Source: Meandrina meandrites
Lineage: Eukaryota; Cnidaria; Anthozoa; Scleractinia; Meandrinidae
Length of the DNA: 64,000 nt
Assembly (NCBI GenBank): GCA_963693305.1
Contig: OY855906.1
Span: forward strand, 28,060,289-28,124,288
Direction: 5' to 3'
Shown here piece by piece: positions 1 to 12,473 of this stretch (position 1 is the first letter of the stretch; the number at the start of each line of letters is the position of its first letter). Position numbers and translations under genes: made by a program. The notes under the pieces are model-generated. The model made no database searches and was not told the origin of the DNA. It was given only the letters and a program-made list of their open reading frames with translations.

Positions 1-320
1 GTCCTACTTACTGAGGTTCAGCTGGTACGTTTCATTAAACCAGTCGACCGTCAGCGTAAGCAGGTACGAACGCAACGACGTTGATAAATCGTGATAAATC
101 CCATTAGTACTGAGCATCTTTTAAACACGGATGATTATTATAACAAGCAGACTTTTTGGTCCCTTAATGCTGAAAGCAATTGTAAACTCAACGGAGAAAA
201 TAAGAACCTTAAGTCTTAAACCTATTATTGCGGTCTCAAGGAATAAACTACGAAGGGACCATACGAAATCTGCCCTAAATACAAGATCAACTATAGTTTA
301 AATTGCATGCAGGGCTAGTA
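1..320. other. no gene recognised
   Basis: AT-rich intergenic DNA at the window edge. No coding exon, RNA gene or repeat structure is recognised. Confidence 0.5.
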
Positions 321-475
321 CCAGTAATCACATGATTTCGGGTGCAATTTGAAATAAATAAGCACGAGTAAATTTTTCAAAGGCTAACAAAATTGCCTGC
401 AATTTGCAGGCTTTGAAAAAATTACGAGTGCTTATTTTTTCCAAATTGCACGAGAAAAATCATGTGGTTACTTGG
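321..475. mobile_element. short hairpin MITE
   Basis: The two halves are imperfect inverted repeats. The left end reads CCAGTAATCACATGATT and the right end, read on the minus strand, begins CCAAGTAACCACATGATT. The inner stem pairs AATAAGCACGAGTAA with the TTACGAGTGCTTATT side, and a small secondary hairpin (TTGCCTGCAATTTGCAGG) sits near the centre. No ORF is present, so this is a non-autonomous foldback or MITE. The target duplication is not clear. Confidence 0.7.
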
Positions 476-1385
476 TAATAATATACAAGGAACTATTTCT
501 GTTGCGCTTTGGTAATTTTCGTGACAGCTTCAGTTGTCCAGAGCCTGGCTGTAAGCTTGACGTGTGAATTCATGCTTAAATATTCAATTCATACACTCTC
601 TGCAAGTGCTGCATGAAAAGTTTTCACTTCAGGATAGTCGTCTCGCCGTTGAAATTCAAAGAACTTGAAAAGCAAAGCAAAGGAAAATTTTCCAGAGCGG
701 CTAAGGTTTTGCTGCTGTTCTTTTCGGTGGGTTTAAGAAACTCCGTCCGTACCGTGTTTGTGTACGGTCGAGCCGAAAACAACCTTCAGCACGATGCTCT
801 GACAGAATATCGAAGTACTGAACGAGAATCTACTGAACGGATCTTCTTAGTGCAGGAGGGCATTTAGCTACAATTCCGAGTTGCTGGCTGATTTCACTGG
901 ATGTTCTACAGGTTAGGTTTGCCTCTGAAAACCACCTTTGGCTCCTTTTGTTATTGAGAGAGCTTTAAAAACAGCTGCAAAAATTTAACTATAGAGCTCT
1001 GTCTAATTTCTAAGCTTTCTCTCTTGAATGCTTGCTCCTTTCCTCTTCAAAACTAAGAAGTAGCTGGTTCCTAGGCAGTCTGGTTAGTACCTTCTTCGTG
1101 TTTCTCTCCAGAGAAGTGACGAATTCAGAGTTCATGTTTCGGCGAGGATTGTGCTATTGGTAACTGGCCGTCGGCATGAGCTCCTCATTGCTTTTGTGAG
1201 TATTCCTCGTCTTTCATACCTCTCGACAATTGGCCATTTTTTGTGTGTTTTTACTTAGCGTTATTTTCAAGCTTTTTTTTTATTGAAATTGCGTTATAAA
1301 GTTCAAACAATCTAATCTCACTTTTGTCCGCAATTTTGTCTATCCATGATGGATTCTGCATGAAGCTGCCGTAAATGTAAATTAT
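476..1385. other. no gene recognised
   Basis: Contains only a short open frame (613-867) with no recognisable domain and no splice context. Nothing else is seen. Confidence 0.4.
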
Positions 1386-1471
1386 TTTCAATTTCACTGT
1401 TTTGCACTGCTAATTTCACGTTTTGCACTGCCAATTTCACTTTCTGCACTGCCAATTTCACTTTTTGCACT
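1386..1471. repeat. ~23-bp minisatellite, about four copies
   Basis: Four imperfect direct copies of a unit of the form CAATTTCACTTTTTGCACTG lie head to tail. Neighbouring copies differ by single substitutions. It is non-coding and is a local tandem duplication. Confidence 0.8.
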
Positions 1472-2483
1472 TGTTTGGGATTAATTGACATGTTCTAAGC
1501 CAATCAGGATGAAGAAATTGTTGCTTGTATATTATTATGATAGTAACCTAAATTCAGGGTTATATCTGGAACGTATAGCATATGCAAGAACGTTGTGTTC
1601 GAGAATTGTATATTTATATTTATTATTATTTTTTTTTACAGAATGGTGACTTTTAATCAGTGGTCTTGACGTCACTTGTTGTGATACATAAAAAAAGATG
1701 ATCGTGATTATAAAAACAATCATTACGTTTCCTCGTGAATTATGTCCAGGGCAGTTATGGTTATGCTAACAGCTAAGAAGCGAATTTCCTTGACATTTAA
1801 AAAGGCCATAAAGAAATAATCATATCATTTTTGGCACGGTTTACACATGATTTGTTGATTTTATTGCCATCATCTGCCAGTAAGCTGTTAAACGCCCACA
1901 GCGGCCTGATTATTCTTGATACTGTCCCAAATCCAAACCTTATAATATTTATCATACATGTGCATTGCCACAAAGTTAATGAGTTTTCCTCTGACGAACC
2001 GTATGGCCGTTTCTATACGGTCTGTATGTAAGAAAAAAAAAACGATCAGGAAGGAACCAATCTCAACGTTGTCGTATAATACTCAATGTTATTGTCCTGT
2101 AAAATTAATAATTGAGGTATTATTTCAAACAATTCAACGTCAACTTGTTTTAAGAGTAGAGGTTCCATTTAGGAGCCTTGAGACACTTCACTTTTCAACC
2201 TTCATATGACATTTGTCTTTCAGCCTTCATCTCCGCTGATTTCCCTTTAGTAAACGGTCGATGCTATTTAAAACAGTCGATTCCACCACTGGTGACCAAG
2301 CTTTCCGTAATCAGTGGACGATGTCATATCTGCTCTAGGTCTAGGCCTGGACTAGGTCGAAACGGTGTCTTGATTATGTGATGAAATTAAGCCTAGATAA
2401 GACGATTCACCCTTGATTAGGGATAGGGATAGCGTCATCTGGTTTAGATGCAACAGTTAAGAAAGTCACTTTATATAATTAAA
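1472..2483. other. no gene recognised
   Basis: AT-rich intergenic sequence with overlapping short open frames between 1831 and 2381. None shows a domain or a plausible splice pattern. Confidence 0.4.
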
Positions 2484-2607
2484 TTGTTCGGGGGGTTTGC
2501 CGAGCAACGTGGTGGTTTAGTGGTGAGAGGGGGATGCTAGCATGCTAGAGTTGCGCGGTTCGATTCCGGGTGGTGATTTTCCTTTTCGTTATTGTATGAT
2601 GATAGTG

Positions 2608-2637
<30 letters not shown>
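2484..2637 (+). mobile_element. tRNA-derived SINE with poly(A) tail
   Basis: An RNA polymerase III internal promoter is visible: an A-box-like TGGTTTAGTGG near 2512 and a perfect B box GGTTCGATTCC near 2557, at tRNA-like spacing. The sequence ends about 75 bases later in a run of about 30 A. The acceptor and T stems do not pair properly, so this is a tRNA-related SINE or retropseudogene rather than a working tRNA gene. It is short and has no LINE-like tail beyond the poly(A). Confidence 0.75.
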
Positions 2638-2639
<2 letters not shown>

Positions 2640-3732
2640 TGTAAGTGTCGGCAAAATGGCATTGACCGTTTACTAAACCTCCCCTCCTCACCCCTAATAG
2701 AGTGATAAGTTTCACCTAGAAACCAAGAAAGAAACGAATTGGCAAATTCTCAATTTTGAGGGCAACCCAAGAATGAAGTTAACTTGCAAAAGTTTCTCAA
2801 TGCAAGTACAAGAGTGCGCAAGAATTAAAGAATAATAAAAATAAAAAACATTCTTTGATAGGCAGGATGGTATCGGCGTCTGTGATTAATTTATACATGA
2901 AATATATTCTTGTATGCTGTATATTTACATCCGCAAGACAGAAAATCGTTCTCAAGCAATAGTAGTAAATCTGATGAGAAATTTGAGAATAGTTAACTCA
3001 CAGCACGATACGTGTTTTAATATTTGTTTTGAGATACATTTGTGTTTTTCTTGATCGTCGAGAAATATTTCTCTTCAATATCCTATATATTTCGTGTCAA
3101 AAGCAGCACAATTAATGAAGCGTAGAGTTTGTTCCTGCCTATTCCATACTTGGAAATGAATTATATATAGCCGTTTAGTGCAAAAACGTAAAAGCAAAAA
3201 ATACACAGGAAAAATTGTTAGCAAATAGATGCACTTCACAGTGAGATTGCATTTTCTAGTAAAAATACATTTTCTAGTACAAATACAATGGTGAACATCT
3301 GGCCATCTATCAGAAAACTTCTTGTAGTTCGTTTAAGTCCATCGACACAATGTATTGCTTTAAATTTTTATTTAATGTTACAAATTCTCCGGGAATACAA
3401 CTGTGATATTGACCTCCTAGATCTTATCCTAGATCTTATCCCGAAAATTAAAGGAACAAACCTCCATTGCTTGATTCAAAATACACCATACGTACAATTA
3501 TAAACAACATGTAATAAAGTCGATTTACAATACCCGAGGAGTAAGATATGCTCAGATGTAATTAAAATTTTGCCCTTGCCGAGAAATAATAACTTGAAGC
3601 GAAAACAAAGGGAACAAAAACGAAATGTTTTATTAATAAATAAGTAGCAGCTAGAGCAAGTTTAAAGCACCTCGAACTGCTTATTCAAATTCGTTTTATT
3701 TAAGGTCTTTCGTTGTGGAGCAAAAAAAAAAA
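2638..3732. other. upstream region of the first chemoreceptor gene
   Basis: AT-rich intergenic DNA. A small internal direct duplication (CTAGATCTTATC repeated) lies near 3417-3440. I recognise no exon. The 5' UTR and promoter of the gene starting at 3733 must lie here, but I see no clear TATA box. Confidence 0.4.
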
Positions 3733-6368
3733 ATGGCTTCTCGAGTGAAACCCGTTGATGCTCGTAGAAAAGAGGCGCACGAACGTGTGGTAGAGGAGCA
3801 AGACAACCCGCAGTTAGTTTTACAAGAAGCAGTCCAAATCAGTTATCAAGGAGACGAAGGACAACTAAAGGCAATAGAGATGATATACAGACCAGTATTG
3901 ACACTAATGAAGTTGTGTGGAATGTACTTCGGAGAAACATCATTCGATAGAATTGGCGGAAATGCGTCTGACCATGGCAGCACGAGACTGGTTTCCATCT
4001 CACGTATTTATTGCTGCGTGCTTGTGGCGGGTTTGTGGTTCACTTTTGCAATGGCCTTGGTAAGCCTTTGCGTTGAAGGTGCTTCTTACCTCTACAACTT
4101 CTACACGATACTGACTTTGTGTATGTGGTTTTTCATATCGTCTCTAGTTGCGACAACTTGCCTTGTCGTACTGCCACTGACAGAAAAGAAAAAGTCTCGT
4201 TTTGAGAAATTTCTCCAGAGTTTAATTAAAAGAAGAGTTGACATGGAAAATGTGCAATCCCATTGCAGAAAGGCAATTATTCTAGCTGGATTAATCATGC
4301 TCACCTCTATGGCAATCATGATAGCATCCATGCAATTGATGGCGGAACTGTCAATCGCACATTATAAGCCTTGGAATAAGTGGTATGGATTTAAAGTTTT
4401 GGCTTTAGTTTCCCAGTCTTTTAGTTTAAGCGTTTGGCTGCTTCCGATCCAATTTTTCATTTCGACGTGCTTGCTTCTCGAAAAACAGTTCGATTCTTAT
4501 TGTAAAAGAGTTTCTTCATCCCAAAATTCAAATTCCGTGGACTTAACAGCCCTAAAGGAGGAACATTGTAGACTTTGTGAAACAGTTGAGCTAGCCGAAA
4601 AGATGTTTTCTCCTCTCCTACTTGAAATTGTTTCCATTTACATCCCGCTGTTGTGCTTCAATTTTTATGCTGCTGTCAACCCACCCTTAAGTATTGAGGA
4701 ACATTCCATTCTTGTTTCCATTATGAGTGGCGCATACTGGCTTCTAGGGTCATTCGCAATCTTATTTCTCATTACCGTATTTGGATCAAGAGTCAACGAA
4801 AAGGTAAGCAAATGACGAACATTAACATATGTTTTTCGTTTTAAGAATATTTTAGCTGTCGATTATAAAAATTTAATGGTACAATTAAAAAGACACTAAT
4901 ACCTTAGTTTCTTAACAGGCCGGCGTATTATTTTACTACATTTCTATTGCCGTTTTTCGTACCATACATTTTGTAAGGTATATTGTGTCATAGTGTTATG
5001 GAATTCGAGTCATATTCTTGCAACTTCTCTCAACCCAGCTTTTTTTTTAGATCTACAGTGTTCAAAACATTCTGCAAACTATAAAAGTTCCTGATAGCGA
5101 CGAAGGAAAGGTATGTTTGCGTCAGTCAGTTAGCTTGTCTGTCTGTTAGTCTGTTATTTTGGACATTTCGAACCATCGCTTTTTAGATACTCCCACATCA
5201 AAATGCAAAATGAGGTTGATTTTTAAAATCTACAATGGTAGCCACATTTTGCTGCAATTTATTGTATCCGGGGAGATGTCGATAACGGCTAGTGTATGCT
5301 TGAACAAAAACTTTACTTGTTTTAAAATCGCTTTACGTATTTTGCGTCGTCTATTCAGTCTATTCGAAATACCGTATTTTCTCAATTAAACGCCCCCGGC
5401 GTTCATTTCAAAATTGGCCTACTGGACCCGTCATTTATTTAAAGCCGGCGTTTAATCGGGGCCCGGCGTTTATTAATGAAGTGCAATTTTCTGTCATTTT
5501 TCAGATTGATTTATTATCACCCAGCCTCCAAGACCTAGACCATTTTGTCAACGCTGAGCTAGTTTCCCCTTCGTACCGCCCCGGCAAACTGTCCCTGAGT
5601 CTGACGAACACGAACATGTTATATTTTATTTTGTTGTACAGCTTCCATGCTTGTTATGTTAAGCCGCACATTTTCTTTTGAACGCCTCTTAAAATTATCA
5701 AAATATCATAGCATACTAGTATGTCGCAGTAGTGCTATTTAAAATGGGGAAAATTAACTTGTTGGTTCGAACACAAATAAACGCTGGGGCTTCGAACAAA
5801 CGCCGGAAGTTCGATTAAACGCCCCCGGCGTTTATTTACAAAAAAAAAAAACAAACAAACAAACAAACAAAAAAGACAACAACAACAGTTTTGACCCAGT
5901 GTTTAAACGAGGTCGGCGTTTAATCGGGGTCCGACATTTAATTGAGAAAATACGGTAAAAGAGGTATATAAACTGATAATTAAGATATGCATTTAACTAT
6001 TTGCCTTTTTCTCTACAGTTGCTGCTGTTTCTGTTTTACCTGAACGGAGAACCGAAAGGTTTGTCAATTGGAGGACTGGTAGTCATCACAAAATCCCTGT
6101 CTTTAACGGTATGAATTGATTGGATTTTTTTTTTTACTTTCCCTGTTGTAAAAATCATTATTCTTCCAATAATACCCAACAGTAGCCCCGAATTTTGTTG
6201 AACAACTTGTTAAACGTGATCCCCTTAGCACGGTTCTAGCCTATATAGTTTTCTGTTTTGCCCTTAAAATGTTAATAATTGTAATGGAATTAATTTTTAT
6301 TTTCTTCATTTCAGATTGTCGGAGTCCTAGCCTCATACTTTGCTGTTATGCTCACACTGCCAAAATAA
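3733..6368 (+). CDS. gustatory-receptor-like seven-TM chemoreceptor, four exons
   Basis: Predicted 424-residue multi-pass receptor of the invertebrate gustatory receptor (Gr/Grl) superfamily. Exons join in phase 0: 3733-4803, 5051-5110, 6019-6108 and 6315-6368, with GTAAGC, GTATGT and GTATGA donors and TTTTTAG, CTACAG and TTTCAG acceptors. The start is the ATG at 3733; the open frame runs slightly upstream without another ATG. A hydrophilic N-terminus of about 55 residues precedes hydrophobic segments around residues 92-115, 125-145, 180-205, 225-250, 300-320 and 330-352. A short exon (VPDSDEGK) then leads to a final helix ending ASYFAVMLTLPK, comparable to the TYhhhhhQF end of insect Grs. 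A large first exon followed by short phase-0 C-terminal exons is the known family gene structure. In insects these are ligand-gated cation channels; cnidarian homologues may act in development, so the ligand is unknown. Intron 2 holds a MITE. Confidence 0.85.
5370..5957. mobile_element. TA-flanked MITE inside a receptor intron
   Basis: Both ends carry the inverted terminal sequence CCGTATTTTCTCAATTAAA bounded by TA, typical of Tc1/mariner-type target duplication. Internally the phrase GGCGTTTAATCGGGG and its complement AAACGCCCCCGGCG occur at both ends, making a nested subterminal inverted repeat. There is no transposase frame. It lies wholly within intron 2 (5111-6018) of the chemoreceptor gene and leaves the splice sites intact. 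Confidence 0.85.
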
Positions 6369-7639
6369 AGCGGGTTAAATGATCCGAGTGAAATGCTAAT
6401 CAAGGAAAGCATGAAATTAGTATATATTATAAACACAACAACATGCACTTCAGTAAATTGAAGGACGTTCGCGCGAAAATCTTCTAGCATTGACTTTTTT
6501 CTAAAACTCTCACCACTGTGAGTTTATGGGTTACTCATGTCAGAAATGTAAAAAAAATGGGGGGGGGGGGGGGGGGGGGGGGGTCACCGAATTCGTTTCG
6601 GAGATATGATGTCCGAAAGATCACCTTATCATCAAATAAATCGGCCTTCGTTTCTGACAATGGCGACAGTGTCTGTTTGCCCCAAAATAATGCGAATAAA
6701 TTCATGAAATGCAATATTCTTGTCTAAATATTGTTTAAGAGGATCTATGAAGCAAATGGATTTAACTAGTGATGTTCCTTTAGAAAATCTAATCGTTTAG
6801 TGATCACATTTGCACTCGCCTGGCAGTTGAAAGATGGGCAAGATTTGATGCCGCGTGGGCAAAAAAATAGAAATTTGTAGACTTCCCACAGTGACGTTTT
6901 GTTCATTTTTTTTTACAATCTGTTGAGAATCGCAAAAAAAGCTGCCTGTCAAAAAAAAAAAAAAAAAATGGGGGTCACCGACCATTTGAGAGAGCAAACT
7001 GCGAGCGAAGTTATAGCAAGAGTTACCAGACCTATACTTGTTTGGAAAGTTTTCTCAGCGCGCGCGCTCGATGCATGACGTAGCATGACGTTGCGACATG
7101 AATTACGTGCGCAATAAGGATGCGCAAAAACAATCAGCTTTATAATGTAATTATTAAAGTACCCGCTTGATCAAATTTTTGATTTTAAATTTTTACGTGT
7201 TCGTGTAGACTTTCATACTCATCTTGCCAAACTTCAATCCATTACGAACATCAGAAATCACTTTATTTTAACATTTATTTCCAATAATTTAGGGCCGCCA
7301 TTAATCAAGAGATGTCAAAAGCTCAAAAGTACCTCACGGGCTGAAATCATCAAAAGTATTGAAAATCACGCGAAAAGCAACATAAGGGCTCTAAGAATAA
7401 AATATATACACGGCGAAACAAAGCGCTAGCCGGCAAATGAAGAAAACAACAACAACAACAAAAACAATAACAACATTTTTTCCTATGTCTTTTGCGGTCA
7501 CGATTGTCAGCATCATATCCGTCTAGCAAGCTTTAATGGCGAAATCCCAGACTGGCTTTACTGGAAAGGTGTAACATGTCAAAGGATACATTTATGGAAG
7601 TATATATATCTGCAAGTAGTATAATGAGAGTTCTTTTTG
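6369..7639. other. intergenic, two copies of a G-run motif
   Basis: No gene is recognised. Two related stretches (about 6549-6592 and 6950-6981) each show an A run, then ATGGGGG, then GGTCACCGA. The first is expanded to a G run of more than 20. They look like ends of the same repeat family. An alternating GC tract (GCGCGCGC) lies near 7060. Confidence 0.4.
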
Positions 7640-8117
7640 ATTAGCTAAGGTATCTGACACTATCAGCCATTATATAGTGTGCAGTGGATTGAGTTTCGAA
7701 AGAAATTTTGAGAACCAAAATGGATTATTATTTATCACACGCTTGATTCTTTTGACATTGCCGATCCTAACAGTATGCAGGACGCATGTCACAAATAAAC
7801 CTAATTAGTAGAAAAGCTGAACTGCCGAATAATGTCCGGAAACTAAAATACGAATTTACCTCAACTGAAAAGAATTTGAAACGTGTTTTCAGTCTTTCTC
7901 ATACGTCGGCTTCCGAGCCTTACATCAAAGCGTTCCAGTTCAAAATCTTAAATTCTATACTTATCACTTATAAGAAATCATTTAAGATTGGATACAGCGA
8001 ACATGAGAGATGCACCTTCCGCGATAAAGAATCAGAAACATTACACCATGTTTTTTAATACCGCTCTTACTCTAATATGTTTTGTCAACATTTTGGAGAA
8101 TATTTGATTAAACAACA
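7640..8117 (+). pseudogene. LINE reverse transcriptase, C-terminal fragment
   Basis: The translation around 7786-8058 carries the C-terminal region typical of L1-like LINE proteins: a SEPYIKAFQFKILNSIL segment followed by a degenerate zinc-knuckle-like stretch (ERCTFRDKESETLHHVF) and the FGEYL tail. The second cysteine of the usual CxxC is arginine and stops interrupt the frame, so the copy is dead. Reading upstream, NGLLFITRLILLTLPI fits the same protein in another frame. The fragment is cut at 8117 by the transposon at 8125-9931 and resumes at 9939. Confidence 0.75.
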
Positions 8118-8124
8118 ATAAAAC

Positions 8125-9931
8125 CACAGGTAGCCCAAGCTCAGTATGTGAGCGTCCGTGTTATCCGTATCTCATTACGAAATATTCAAATTACATTTAT
8201 TATATGACTAGCTCCGTGAGCGGTCAAGATGAAGCGAATCTCGTGCTCTGATTGGCTACGGTCAAGATGGCTCCATCTTGACCGCTCGGGATCGCCCGCT
8301 GTGTTCCTGCAAGCGAAACAACTTTTTAAACCGTCGCTAGTTGATCATGAAAAAGCTTTTCGTCGTACATTTTCGCTATGAAACTATTTTCCGAAATAAC
8401 ACAAAGATTTCCTGTCTATTTCTAGCGAAAGGAAGTCCGGCAACAAGGAAATAGGTCTTGAAGCGAACGAGAGCAAACAAATTAAATTACAAATGTTAAA
8501 TAACGAGTTTCGTGAATTTTATTTGCCGCAAAAACCGGCTAATACAAAAATTAAAACGTAAAGCGACTTGAAGACATGGTATTAGCTTTGTTTGGCGGAA
8601 AAGGGAGAGATTGAAGGCAGTGACATACCTGAAGAATAAAGTACTCTGCAAACTTGTCGTTTGTGTAACATCTTCAAAAATGGAAGAAAGCGGACGGCAC
8701 GGCGAACCTAACATCTTTTCACCGAAGCCTCTAACGTTCACGTCGAGTAAGGGTGGGTCGAGCATGTAGAATGATGTAGAAAAGTTCAAGCTTTCCCCGT
8801 GAAGTGGTAAGTCCCAAACGCTTTCAACAGTCACAGTTTCAATATTCAGCTCGTATGTCACGGTAGGTTTGCACCAATAAAGCGCCAGAAGCGAGCAAAT
8901 ACTCTGCAAAACGTCCAATAATCAAAAGCTGGCGGCCGGATGGAATGGACAGTCTTCTTTTAAGGCTTCAAACTCAACGTTGATTCACAAATTTAAGCCA
9001 TTTCAATATCCGTTTTAGGGCTAAAGTGAAGTGAATTTCGCTGTTGTCGCATCGTTTTACTTCGTCTCAATTCATTCAAGAATTTGACAGTCACTCATTA
9101 AACTTTTAAACCAATGAAATGATTTAGCGTGGCCATTGATTGTGCATGCAACTGGCTTTGGGGCGTTTGTACATTGACAATTTGGAACCAACGGTAGTCG
9201 GTCACAGTAATATTGTCTCTTCTCAAATTGCGCCCGCCGAGTGGTGCATTATACTCCTAACCAATCAGGAGATAACATCACCGATCGTATGTTGACCTCT
9301 TGAAACCTTTCATCTTTTTTTACCGGCTCGCCTGCAACTGTAACAAACGCCTCGTGCCAGGCGGGTCAGGATTTTAAATTTTCGTGACGGTTGGGTTTCG
9401 TTGCAGAGCTGCTCCGGCCGCGGTTAGTCAGATGCATTGCATAGTCCACTCAATTGGCGATATTCGGCCTCAAAACCTGGAGTTGAGCGAGGCGAAAACT
9501 GGAAAATGAAGCTTATTTATCGGCAAAACAGCTTTCGGAGGAAAAATTACCGTGGGGCGAATTTAACGAGATTTATCGCCGCCGAAAGCGACCCGAGTCC
9601 TGAGACGGTTTCCAACCTTCGCTTCGCTTCTTCTGGTGGAAAACCATCCCCCTCGGAAAAATGCACCTTCAGCAGCCAGGACGCCTAAAACGCTATAAAA
9701 ACATCCGAAATAGCAAGAATATAACTAGGCTGAGTGCAAACAAAAACTTTATTGCTTATTTGGTACATTTATGGGCAAAAGGAATATTTTCCATACAATC
9801 TCTTAAAACGGTACGTGACTAATTATTAACTACGATATCCTATATTTGAATATTTCGTAATGAGATACGGATAACACGTAATGAGATGCGGATAACACGG
9901 ACGCTGACATACTGAGCTTGGGCTACCTATG
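8125..9931. mobile_element. 1.8 kb non-autonomous TIR transposon
   Basis: The ends are inverted repeats of about 65-90 bases. The left starts CACAGGTAGCCCAAGCTC and the right, read inward, CATAGGTAGCCCAAGCTC. Both carry AGCGTCCGTGTTATCCG, and the right arm has an extra partial duplication of that segment. The element is flanked by a 7-base direct repeat ATAAAAC (8118-8124 and 9932-9938). Subterminally, GAGCGGTCAAGATG and CATCTTGACCGCTC form a further hairpin near 8218-8286. No transposase is recognised; an open frame on the minus strand (8496-8918) has no domain I can name. The superfamily is uncertain: a 7-bp duplication could be an hAT or P-like 7-8 bp event. Confidence 0.85.
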
Positions 9932-9938
9932 ATAAAAC

Positions 9939-10050
9939 TAAGGTTAAAAGACGTTATACTTCGTAAAATCGAAATTTCAAACCCTTTACTAGATTCTCTA
10001 TTGGTAACAGCAAAAATACATATATGGGATTTGTATTGGAAATGACGGTT
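9939..10050 (+). pseudogene. LINE reverse transcriptase, extreme C-terminal fragment
   Basis: In one frame this reads DVILRKIEISNPLLDSLL, then VTAKIHIWDLYWK and a stop. That is the end of the L1-like C-terminal region begun at 7640-8117. Its position directly after the right-hand ATAAAAC shows that the two pieces were one LINE copy before the TIR transposon landed. Confidence 0.7.
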
Positions 10051-10627
10051 TTTAGCTTGGGCTACCTATGATGCCCTGATACCTATGATGGCCCTGATGG
10101 TTTTTAATTAAAATCAAAGTTAAGTTTGAAACCGAAAAACATTTTGCTACGAAAAGTCGTAAATTAAGGATATTTAAAAAGTGGGACAACTGGGAAATGG
10201 AAAAAAATATATATAATAAGAATAAGACAACTGTCACAGTTTTTTTGCGTTATAACTAGTGCAAGTAATGTATTATTGTTATTAGTGTAAGTACTTTAAG
10301 TATTGTTATAAGTAATAATTTAAGTATGATAACGTAATGATTATGTAGTAGTAAGTAATGACTTGAAAAATGATGAATGTAGCCTCCTACACAGATGTCC
10401 TTTGGGCAAGTCGTTACTGACAGAAAAGAAAACAACTATTCTCAGACGCTACGATGCCCATGCTCAGAAAATGTTAAGATTTGACCCAGGCTCGCCATAT
10501 GACCTCTCGGTCAAAATGACGCTTGGGTGCAGCTCAAGGATCAAACTTTCAAAGCAGCTAGGTGTAAACCTGCATGCTTCCTTCTGCAAAAGGAAAATAT
10601 AATATATTTCTGTACATTTCATTTATG
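10051..10627. other. intergenic with a stray transposon end
   Basis: Near 10051-10070 the phrase AGCTTGGGCTACCTATG repeats the terminus of the 8125-9931 element, followed by two short CCTATGATG phrases. A short frame (10363-10602) shows no recognisable domain. Confidence 0.4.
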
Positions 10628-11740
10628 TTCATATTCCACTCCAGCCCCAGGAAAACTTTCAAGCTTGTAACCATATTGTACATTCGTGGTCTCTTTGGTA
10701 AAAAAGGTCACCACATCAAATAAACTTAACTTTAACCTAAGATCCACTGAAAAAGTTCAAGATTGTAACTAAAAATCTTAATTTCTGACGTTGGAGGTGA
10801 AATGCCACCACAAAGATTTTGCGTAATTCGTAAATAAGTGAAATTGTACCACGGAGACAAACACTAACTTTCTCTCTAGATAAACCAAAAACAATGCAAT
10901 TATGTAAATCAATATAAATATTTCTGGCCTCCACGTAACTTTAGCCTAACTTCCACTCCAGCTCCATATAATGTACATTTTTTGCCTTTCCGTGAAATGC
11001 CACGATGTAAATTTTGCTTCACGTCTTCCCTAACTCCACAAAAAGATTGAAGTTGTTAACTATAAATGTACATTTCTAGCCTATCTAGTGAAATGTAACC
11101 ACGATGATTAAGGTTAACTTTCACTGTAGATCCACCAGAATACGTGCAGATTGTAACTCATTTTTTTTAGTATTATTATGTCTGGGATTTGTGGTGAAAT
11201 GCCACCACGTAGAGTTTGCCTAACTTCCACTTCATCTCCACCAATAGGTGCATGTTTGGCCTTTCTGGTGAAATGCAACCACATGTATTAGGGCCAACGT
11301 TCTGTCTATATACACCAAAACAAGTGCAAGTTTGTATCTCAAAATGTACATTTCTGGCCTTTGCGATGAAAGCCACGATGTAAATTTTGCTTAGCCTCCA
11401 CTCCAGCTTCACAAAAAGGTGCAAATTTGAATGGCCACCACGTAGATTACGGCTAACTTTTACTCTAGATCCACCAAAAAAGTGCAAGATCGTATCTCGA
11501 AATGTACATTCCTGGCCTTTGTGGTGAAATGCCACCACGTAGATTTTCCCTAACTTCTACTTCAGCTCCACCAATAGGTAAAAGTTAGTAACTCGCAATG
11601 TTAATTTAAGACGTGTGTAGTGAAATGTCACCATGTCGTTTAAGTCTAACTTTCACTCTAGATCCACCAAAGGAGTGAGAGTTTTTAACATAAAATGTAC
11701 ATTTTTGGCCTTTCTGGTTAATTTAGCAAGAAATTCCCAT
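10628..11740. repeat. degenerate ~100-bp tandem array, copy 1
   Basis: About ten diverged units, each containing phrases such as GTGAAATGCCACCACG, TTCCACTCCAGCTCCACC and AAAATGTACATTTCTGGCC. The period is roughly 90-110 bases. The minus strand stays open across several units (11176-11538), giving a repetitive translation, but unit length varies and stops interrupt other units. I read it as a satellite-like non-coding array. The same family recurs at 21178-21985, 22690-22760 and 28128-28530. Confidence 0.8.
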
Positions 11741-12473
11741 CTCTGGCATTCTATATCGCAGCTAAGAAATAACATTGCGAAACATTTTTAGTACAAGTTT
11801 GTATAGTTTTTACCGAGACAAGACATTTTGATTCCCGTGACTTTAAAATTGTTTGTCGTCAAAATCACGACAGGTCACGTGAACAAAATATTGAACATTA
11901 TCCATTTATCAAATCCAGACATATTATTGAAACAGACAATTGGGACCAAAGTTAACTTAACAATTGCAACATTTATGTATGTAATTTACATGATTATGTC
12001 GAACGTATATTTAGTGTAGAGGATATTCATTTCGTAGTTTGAATCTTTTTAACAATTCTCTTGTGGCTATCTTAGAATGTCTAACGTTCTTGAAGTGCAA
12101 GAGTTGGACTCATATTCAGTTTGATGTTTTAAAGTTAGATATATATATTTTATAGTAAACTTATACTGATAGTTAGGAGATTTCTGACTGGGCGTAAGCT
12201 TGCATACACCTAAACATACTTCAAAAATTGGTTAGTGAACATTTCAGCGTAGGAGTCTTCATGGCAGACAGTCTTTCTTTCTCCAGTCCAGTCGCTGGGC
12301 CCCACCCACCTTTACCTAATGTCTTTTCCACTCTAATGGATCCAAGCCTAGGCAGGCAACTTTATTTAGTCCACTTCCAACAGCGCAGCCTTTAACCTGT
12401 TATTTTTAATTAAGCCACAGAGATGAGGAGAATAGTTATTTTAGTGCCGCATTGTCCTTTGGTACGCAAAGGG
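11741..12473. other. 3' flank of the GPCR gene
   Basis: No exon is recognised. On the minus strand a canonical AATAAA poly(A) signal lies at 12361-12366, about 110 bases past the stop of the receptor gene at 12474, and is probably its cleavage signal. Confidence 0.4.

Noticed and set aside
2484..2575. Functional tRNA gene
   Set aside because: A and B boxes are good but acceptor and T stems do not fold and a poly(A) tail follows, so it is called a SINE.
3715..3732. GTG as start of the first chemoreceptor
   Set aside because: GTG starts are not expected for a eukaryotic nuclear gene; the ATG at 3733 is in the same frame.
11176..11538. 120-codon minus-strand frame
   Set aside because: It lies in the degenerate tandem array; neighbouring units are interrupted by stops and there is no start or splice context.
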